A DNA stretch of 10,264 nt from Deltaproteobacteria bacterium (GTDB lineage: Bacteria > Desulfobacterota > Desulfobacteria > Desulfobacterales > Desulfatirhabdiaceae): assembly GCA_021778975.1 (NCBI GenBank), contig JAJYBO010000087.1, positions 1 to 10,264 of the forward strand, in the 5' to 3' direction. Shown in pieces: positions 5,497 through 10,264 of this stretch (the first letter of the stretch is position 1; each line of letters opens with the position of its first letter). The position numbers and the translations under genes are program-made. The notes below the pieces were generated by a model. It worked only from the letters and a program-made list of their open reading frames with translations. It ran no database searches and was not told the DNA's origin.

Positions 5497-7665
5497 TCAA
5501 CGCGGCTTCAGGTTTTCCGCGACAACTTCAGCGATGTGCCGTACTCGGACACGGCCGCCGCGTTGGTTCATTCCCCCGCGAAGCTGCAAAACGCATCCCG
5601 GACAATCCGTCACCAAAATCTCAGCGCCGGTGCTTTCGACATGATCCAGCTTCTGGTTCAAAATGGCCGCCGAGATTTCGGGGAAATCCAGTGAATAAGA
5701 GCCGCCGAACCCGCAGCAGACGTCTTCATCCGCGCAAGGAATGTAGTTCAGGCCGGCTGTCCTGAGCAATTCACGCGGCTCTCGCGTCACCCCCAGCCCC
5801 CGGCACAGATGGCAGGGTGAGTGATACGCGACGCTGGTATGCGTCTGAACAAATTTTTGAGGATCCACCTTCAGCACATTGACCATGAACGAGCTGAAAT
5901 CCATGATCTTGCTCTGAAACGTTTTCAATGTCTCCGCCAGTTCCGGTTTTGACGCCAACAGCCGGCGGTAGCCCTCTTTCAGATGAGACCCGCAGGAGGC
6001 GCACAGCACCAGGATGTAGTCATACTGACAGGGAGACATCGCCTGAAGGTTCTGAATCGCCACCTCGACAGCAGTTTCTGTTTCGGCCATCATCACGGCG
6101 GGCAGACCGCAACAGGTCTGCCCCATGGGATATTCCATCTGCACATGATGCACCGTCAGCAGCTTCATCAGCGCCACTGCCTGTTCCGGAGATACAAAAT
6201 CAACCAGACACCCACCGAAAAGCGCTACCCGGTACACCGGTTCGGATATCCGGGGACGCAACGACGGCCACTGCTCCCGAAACGGTGTTTCGGCCAGAGC
6301 CGGCAGTGTTCTGAAATCCTGTGATTTTCCGAACACAAACGGCAGATGCCGCAAAACGCCCGCATCTTTTTGCACGATGGGCTTCTGAAGCACCGAGGCC
6401 ATCCGCAGCATACCGTGAAACAGCTTCCGGTTTTTCATGGCAAACGACAGAATCGTGTTCTTCGCGGGTTTTACGCCGTCGTCTTTCAGAACATTGCCAT
6501 ATACCTGTTTGATGAGATACGGAAGATCAATGTGGGCGGGGCACACGGATTTGCATGCCTGACAGTTCAGACAGTTCCGGACAATGGCCCTGTCATTGTT
6601 TTTTCCGTGATAAAAGTAGGTCAGAATCAGTCCGATGGCGCCGATATAGACGTGTCCCAGCGCATGCCCCCCGACCTTGCCATAGACCGGGCAAACGTTG
6701 GCGCAAGCCCCGCACCGGATGCAGCGAAGCGCCTCCGAGAAAACGGGATCACGCGCCAGCGCCAGCCGGCCGTTGTCCAGAAACACGATGTGCAGAATTT
6801 TTTTACCGGTGGAAGAAGCGGCGCATTCCACAGCGCCGGTAATCCAGGTGACATAGGAAGTCAGGGCCTGTCCCGTAGCGTTTCTGGGGAGGATTTTCAG
6901 GATATCCAAAGCAGCTTCCAGATTTGGCAACAGTTTGTCTAACCCCACGAGCGCCACATGAACCCGAGGCAGCGTCGTCGTCAGCCTGGCATTGCCCTCG
7001 TTGGTGACCAGTCCTATCGTTCCGGTGTCGGCGATGGCGAAATTGGCGCCGCTGACCCCCATGTCCGCCGCCAGAAACGCGGGGCGCAGCTCTTTTCTGG
7101 CCACCTTGACCATACGGTCAATGTCTTCGAGATCAACGGGCCGTCCGGTGACATCGGTGAAGAGCCCGCCCACCTGACGACGGGACAGGTGGATGGCTGG
7201 CATGACCATATGCGACGGCCCCTCATGGCGCAGTTGAATAATCCACTCGCCCAGATCGGTCTCTGTCACCGTAAACCCCTCGGCCTCCAGATGGTCGTTC
7301 AGGTGGATTTCCTCGGCGGTCATTGATTTGGATTTGACGATGGCGCGAACGCCGTTATCTCTGGCAATCTGCGCAATGATATCATTGGCCTCCGCCGCGG
7401 TTGCCGCCAGATGCACCACGGCCCCGGCCGCCTCCGCTTTCTCTTTGAACTGCTGAAAGAGGCTCTCCAGATGCGGCAGGGCATGATCTTTGTTGTCTGC
7501 AATCCGGCATCTCAGGGCTTCCAGATCAATGCCCTCAAAAGCTTTGACGCGGGAAGCTTTATAAGAGGATGCGAAATTGTCCAGCGCCTTTCGGAGAAAC
7601 TGGTTTCCCAGCGCTTTGTGGATTTTCTTCCTGTAGGTTTTCATGTCTTGGGCGGTCTGAATCAT
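5497..7665 (-). CDS. ldhH: LutB-LutA fusion, L-lactate dehydrogenase iron-sulfur protein (LdhH-like)
   Basis: A 722-residue fusion of two subunits of the LutABC (LldEFG) L-lactate-oxidising complex, which converts L-lactate to pyruvate. The LutB half has a LUD (DUF162) domain at about 60-300, with the ADTGTIGLVTNEGN signature near 212-225, then two ferredoxin-type [4Fe-4S] sites, Cys315/318/321/325 and Cys365/368/371/375. The LutA half, from about 475, has two CCG domains: GGC at 486, CC at 518-519 and CASC at 555-558; then PCH at 618, CC at 650-651 and CPGC at 688-691. Separate LutB (~475 aa) and LutA (~240 aa) add up to this length, so the join has almost no linker. Its ATG overlaps the lutC stop (ATGA) with GGAGG ten bases upstream, indicating translational coupling. 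The same fusion occurs in sulfate reducers such as Desulfovibrio. No membrane helix is seen. Confidence 0.93.
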   Translation of the reverse strand: MIQTAQDMKTYRKKIHKALGNQFLRKALDNFASSYKASRVKAFEGIDLEALRCRIADNKDHALPHLESLFQQFKEKAEAAGAVVHLAATAAEANDIIAQIARDNGVRAIVKSKSMTAEEIHLNDHLEAEGFTVTETDLGEWIIQLRHEGPSHMVMPAIHLSRRQVGGLFTDVTGRPVDLEDIDRMVKVARKELRPAFLAADMGVSGANFAIADTGTIGLVTNEGNARLTTTLPRVHVALVGLDKLLPNLEAALDILKILPRNATGQALTSYVTWITGAVECAASSTGKKILHIVFLDNGRLALARDPVFSEALRCIRCGACANVCPVYGKVGGHALGHVYIGAIGLILTYFYHGKNNDRAIVRNCLNCQACKSVCPAHIDLPYLIKQVYGNVLKDDGVKPAKNTILSFAMKNRKLFHGMLRMASVLQKPIVQKDAGVLRHLPFVFGKSQDFRTLPALAETPFREQWPSLRPRISEPVYRVALFGGCLVDFVSPEQAVALMKLLTVHHVQMEYPMGQTCCGLPAVMMAETETAVEVAIQNLQAMSPCQYDYILVLCASCGSHLKEGYRRLLASKPELAETLKTFQSKIMDFSSFMVNVLKVDPQKFVQTHTSVAYHSPCHLCRGLGVTREPRELLRTAGLNYIPCADEDVCCGFGGSYSLDFPEISAAILNQKLDHVESTGAEILVTDCPGCVLQLRGGMNQRGGRVRVRHIAEVVAENLKPR

Positions 7666-8219
7666 GACGGGTCATCCTCCATGACAAGAATGTGAAGCCG
7701 CTGGGGGCCGTGTACCCCGATGGCCAGTACGCGCTCGATATCCGCGGTGCGGCTGGGGCCGGTGATAAACGCCATGTACCCCGGAGGCGACGCCATTTTC
7801 CCGCGCAGATATGCGGCCAGAGCGGATGCATCCGGCGCAATCCGGGAGGCCGATATCCAGGCGATGTGAGTTTCGCTGAGCATTGTGGCAATCCGGATGT
7901 CTTCCGAACCAGAATCTAAAACCAGTGTGCCGGTTTCGGAGATCGCCCAATTGGCGCCGGTCAGCGCCGTATGAATGTCGCCGGTATGGTTTCTGAACGG
8001 CGGATGCAGAAGGCGCAGCCCGGATGCCTGGCATAAATCCTCCAACTTCTGAAGCTGAAGCGCATCCAGATCAGGAGCCACAATGGTATTACCATTTTCC
8101 TTCAATGTCTGGTCTATGACATAGCGAAACACATCGTCCATATTGTGGACAGACGCCGTCACCGCCTGCACCCGTTCAGCCCTTTCCCGAAACATCATCG
8201 CAAGGTTGTTATGTATCAT
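7662..8219 (-). CDS. lutC: LutC-like LUD-domain lactate utilisation protein
   Basis: Small subunit of the LutABC-type L-lactate dehydrogenase; its exact chemical role is not settled. The 185-residue protein is essentially one LUD (DUF162) domain. The ISETGTLVLDSGS stretch is the counterpart of the ADTGTIGLVTNEGN motif in the fused partner, and TGPSRTADIERVLAIGVHGPQ near the C-terminus is typical of LutC/YkgG proteins. It has no cysteine cluster. I chose ATG 8219 because AGGAG lies five bases upstream; a GTG at 8288 would add 23 residues and overlap the permease stop, but lacks a good ribosome site and the added residues look unconserved. It follows lctP by 65 bases and overlaps the LutB-LutA gene by four bases, so the two should be made in matched amounts. 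It is shorter than Bacillus LutC (~240 aa), lacking part of the N-terminal region. Confidence 0.9.
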   Translation of the reverse strand: MIHNNLAMMFRERAERVQAVTASVHNMDDVFRYVIDQTLKENGNTIVAPDLDALQLQKLEDLCQASGLRLLHPPFRNHTGDIHTALTGANWAISETGTLVLDSGSEDIRIATMLSETHIAWISASRIAPDASALAAYLRGKMASPPGYMAFITGPSRTADIERVLAIGVHGPQRLHILVMEDDPS

Positions 8220-8220
8220 A

Positions 8221-8240
8221 CAGACTCCTGCAGACTCCTG
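8221..8240 (-). repeat. Tandem 10-bp duplication doubling the lutC ribosome site
   Basis: CAGACTCCTG occurs twice back to back (8221-8230, 8231-8240). In the mRNA this gives two AGGAG motifs, five and fifteen bases before the ATG at 8219. Only the near copy is correctly spaced for initiation; the far one could act as a standby site. An exact duplication here suggests a recent slippage event. Confidence 0.85.
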
Positions 8241-8284
8241 CGCTCTGTGAACACCATTTTCATAGTTGGCTCTGACACCGCTTA

Positions 8285-10045
8285 TCACGCTGTTTTGCCG
8301 CCCATCACCCGAGATGATATCGCCACGATCACCACCACAAACATTGCTATCACTAAATAAAACAGACCCTGAGACGGAAACGCCGGCGCAGCCGCCGCTG
8401 CTTTTGCCGCGGCCGAGGCAGTCGCAATGACATATTGGGGCACCATCCAGGTAACGCCATACGCCAGTGCCATGGTCATAAGGCCAACAACCCCTGTCAG
8501 CACCAGAGAGTGCTTGAACGTGAATCTGAAAATATCGGCTTCCTTACCGACAAGCCCGACAGCCGCCGTCGCCACGGACAGAGACTGCGGAGAAATCATC
8601 TTGCCGCACACGCCGCCGCAGGTATTGGCGGAAACTGTCACCAGCGGATCCACCCCGATCTTGGAGGCCGTGATATGCTGAAGCTTTCCAAACAAAGCGT
8701 TGGCCGAAGTATCCGACCCCGTCATGAATACCCCTAACCACCCCATAAACGGCGAGAAGAACGGAAATAATTTTCCCGTGGATGCGAAAGCATTTCCCAG
8801 CGTAACCGTCATGCCGGAAAAATTCATGATATAGGCAAATCCTAAAACCAGTGAAATTGTCACCACAGCCCAGCGCAGGGTATAAACAGTGTTTGCGGCC
8901 ACCTCGACGGCTGTCGCCACGGAAGCCCCCATCACCGGAACAGAAAACAACCCCGCCAGTAAAATAGCCGTCCCCGCGGCGCTCAGAATATTGAGTCCAT
9001 AAACAGCCGGGATGGGGCCATTTCCGCCAATAACCATTTTATCCAGCCCCGGAATTTTGAAATTGATCAGGGTGAAGTAATCGAGAGCCTCTTTGACAGG
9101 TTTGATGCCCCACGCCGCCACGAACAGCGACAGAATGATGAACGGCGCCCAGGCGCGAAACACCTGCCCGCCGGAATATTTCAGCACTTCCCTTCCCTGG
9201 CTGGCGGGTTCATCGGCAAACCGCCAGATGTTTTTGGGATGCCACTTTTTCAGAAAGATCACCATGCAGACGATGGATACAATGGACGCCAGAATGTCCG
9301 GCAGCAGCGGCCCCAGAAAATTGGAGGTCAGCCACTGGGTCAGAGCGAAAGAGCCGCCGCAGACCAGACCCGCCGGCCATACTTCCATACCATTTTTCCA
9401 GCCACTCATCAATATCACCAGATACATGGGCACCAGGATGCTGATAAACGGAAGGGTGCGTCCGACCATCTGGCTCAGCGCCATCAGGGGCATTCCCGAA
9501 ACCTGCGCGCCGACCACAATCGGAATGCCGATCGCCCCGAAAGCCACCGGCGCGGTATTGGCCAGCAGACAAAGCCCGGCGGCGTATAGCGGATTAAAGC
9601 CCAGCCCCACCAGCATGGCGGCGGATATGGCCACCGGCGTCCCGAACCCCGCTGCACCTTCTAAAAACGCCCCAAAGGAAAAAGCGATCAGCATGGCCTG
9701 AAGCCTGCGGTCATCCGAAATAGACGCCAGGGAATTTTTGATGATTTCGAATTGCCCGGTTTTCACCGACAGGTTGTAAATAAAGACAGCGGTCACCACG
9801 ATCCATGCAACAGGCCAGAGGCCAAACAACATACCGTTGAACGTTGACAGAGCCGCTAATTTTATGGGCATACCATATACCGTTACAGAGATGAGAATAG
9901 CGATAATCACCGCACTGACCGCTGCAATATGTCCTTTCATGCGTTTGTAAGCCAACGCCCAGAACAGGTATAGAATTGGTACGGCCGCCGCCAGAGCGGA
10001 AAGACCGATGTTGTTAAGCGGATTGGTTGCCATTGTCCATGTCAT
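8285..10045 (-). CDS. lctP: L-lactate permease (LctP/LldP family)
   Basis: Inner-membrane symporter that imports lactate, and probably glycolate, with protons or Na+. The 586-residue protein is strongly hydrophobic, with roughly a dozen or more membrane segments from about residue 14 to the C-terminus. Family signatures are visible: FGAFLEGAAGFGTPVAI (124-140), TGSDTSANALFGKLQ (442-456) and TCGGVCGKMISPQSLSVA (475-492). It is slightly longer than Escherichia coli LldP (551 aa). Part of the excess is an Ala-rich stretch (about 542-556) before the last membrane segment, encoded by low-complexity GCN codons. ATG 10045 is supported by AAGGAGG six bases upstream. It is the first gene of the operon, directly behind the predicted promoter and operator, and lutC follows 65 bases after its stop. 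The family is certain. The ion used and relative preference for D- or L-lactate cannot be told from the sequence. Confidence 0.95.
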   Translation of the reverse strand: MTWTMATNPLNNIGLSALAAAVPILYLFWALAYKRMKGHIAAVSAVIIAILISVTVYGMPIKLAALSTFNGMLFGLWPVAWIVVTAVFIYNLSVKTGQFEIIKNSLASISDDRRLQAMLIAFSFGAFLEGAAGFGTPVAISAAMLVGLGFNPLYAAGLCLLANTAPVAFGAIGIPIVVGAQVSGMPLMALSQMVGRTLPFISILVPMYLVILMSGWKNGMEVWPAGLVCGGSFALTQWLTSNFLGPLLPDILASIVSIVCMVIFLKKWHPKNIWRFADEPASQGREVLKYSGGQVFRAWAPFIILSLFVAAWGIKPVKEALDYFTLINFKIPGLDKMVIGGNGPIPAVYGLNILSAAGTAILLAGLFSVPVMGASVATAVEVAANTVYTLRWAVVTISLVLGFAYIMNFSGMTVTLGNAFASTGKLFPFFSPFMGWLGVFMTGSDTSANALFGKLQHITASKIGVDPLVTVSANTCGGVCGKMISPQSLSVATAAVGLVGKEADIFRFTFKHSLVLTGVVGLMTMALAYGVTWMVPQYVIATASAAAKAAAAAPAFPSQGLFYLVIAMFVVVIVAISSRVMGGKTA

Positions 10046-10081
10046 GTTGCGCCTCCTTCTTGCTATGGTGGTTTGTTGTGT

Positions 10082-10105
10082 ATTGGTAATACCAATTTTG
10101 GTATT
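10082..10105. promoter_or_regulatory. FadR/GntR-type operator of the lactate operon
   Basis: ATTGGT-AAT-ACCAAT (10082-10096) is a perfect dyad with the TTGGT-N3-ACCAA pattern bound by FadR-subfamily GntR repressors such as LldR and PdhR. The second arm forms another perfect eight-base dyad with the next bases, AATACCAA-TT-TTGGTATT (10088-10105), so three half-sites stand in a row. The block lies just downstream of the predicted -10, over the expected start of transcription, as suits a repressor lifted by lactate or a related acid. No gntR gene is in the window. Confidence 0.65.
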
Positions 10106-10107
10106 GA

Positions 10108-10134
10108 TCTATAGCGTTTTTTATCCGTTGTCAA
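10108..10134 (-). promoter_or_regulatory. Predicted sigma-70 promoter of the lactate operon
   Basis: On the minus strand a perfect -35 TTGACA (10134-10129) is followed after 15 bases by TATAGA (10113-10108), 4/6 to the -10 consensus. The spacer is shorter than ideal; TAGATC at 17 bases is the weaker alternative. Transcription would start near 10101, inside the operator, leaving a leader of about 55 bases before the lctP ATG. I looked for a sigma-54 GG-N10-GC pair upstream and found none convincing. Confidence 0.5.
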
Positions 10135-10264
10135 GAAATAAATACGCAATTGCCTATCTTTGGACTTTGGACAAACTTATCAGGATAAACATAACCTATT
10201 GGAAAAACTAATATTGTTATTGTCTATTCAAAAACCATTTAATTTCAAATAATTAGCATCATAA
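10135..10264. other. AT-rich upstream region without a gene
   Basis: About 130 bases of AT-rich DNA upstream of the operon promoter, up to the window edge. It holds a 7-bp tandem duplication (TTTGGAC twice, 10159-10172) and A/T tracts that could bend DNA or serve as an UP element. I see no convincing reading frame, RNA gene or second promoter. Confidence 0.5.

Noticed and set aside
9093..9701. Long plus-strand open frame opposite lctP
   Set aside because: It is antisense to a clear permease gene. Such frames arise from GC-rich codon structure; it has no ribosome site and no recognisable domain.
10008..10211. Small hydrophobic plus-strand open frame over the lctP promoter
   Set aside because: It spans the lctP start, ribosome site, operator and promoter on the opposite strand; the hydrophobicity follows from T-rich codons.
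10135..10264. Sigma-54 promoter for the lactate operon
   Set aside because: No GG-N10-GC pair; the AGGCAATTGCG-like stretch near 10147-10157 has the wrong spacing.

Overview
The window looks like chromosomal DNA of an anaerobic, lactate-oxidising bacterium. A sulfate reducer of the Desulfobacterota is my best guess. The reason is the right-hand three quarters: a GC-rich minus-strand operon pairing a lactate permease with a one-piece LutB-LutA iron-sulfur protein of about 720 residues, a small LutC, and a GlcD/GlcF pair. This set resembles the lactate-oxidation operons of Desulfovibrio and relatives. The taxonomic call is inference from gene content, not from a marker gene.

Layout. (1) 2-397: C-terminal part of an unrecognised plus-strand gene cut by the window edge. 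(2) 398-505: a gap holding a nested inverted repeat, a probable two-way terminator. (3) 506-2580: an AT-rich Type II restriction-modification module. A minus-strand adenine-N6 methyltransferase (506-1390) diverges from a small XRE-type regulator (1467-1718), whose end overlaps a probable PD-(D/E)XK endonuclease (1705-2580). The 76-bp divergent spacer carries two dyads overlapping both predicted promoters, arranged like C-protein operators. (4) 2614-10045: the lactate operon, transcribed right to left in the order lctP, lutC, lutB-lutA fusion (ldhH-like), glcD, glcF. (5) 10046-10264: operon promoter with a FadR/GntR-type operator over the expected start site, then AT-rich sequence with no gene.

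How the parts work together. LctP imports lactate. LutC plus the LutB-LutA fusion would form the LUD-type L-lactate dehydrogenase. GlcD plus GlcF would form a flavin/iron-sulfur D-lactate dehydrogenase. One transcript would thus supply uptake and oxidation of both enantiomers to pyruvate, under a lactate- or carboxylate-responsive GntR repressor that is not in the window. The restriction-modification module converges on the 3' end of the operon, differs sharply in base composition, and is best read as a horizontally acquired defence cassette. I found no integrase, transposase, tRNA, rRNA or CRISPR. Apart from a restriction enzyme and regulator of unassigned specificity, I see no convincing new system.
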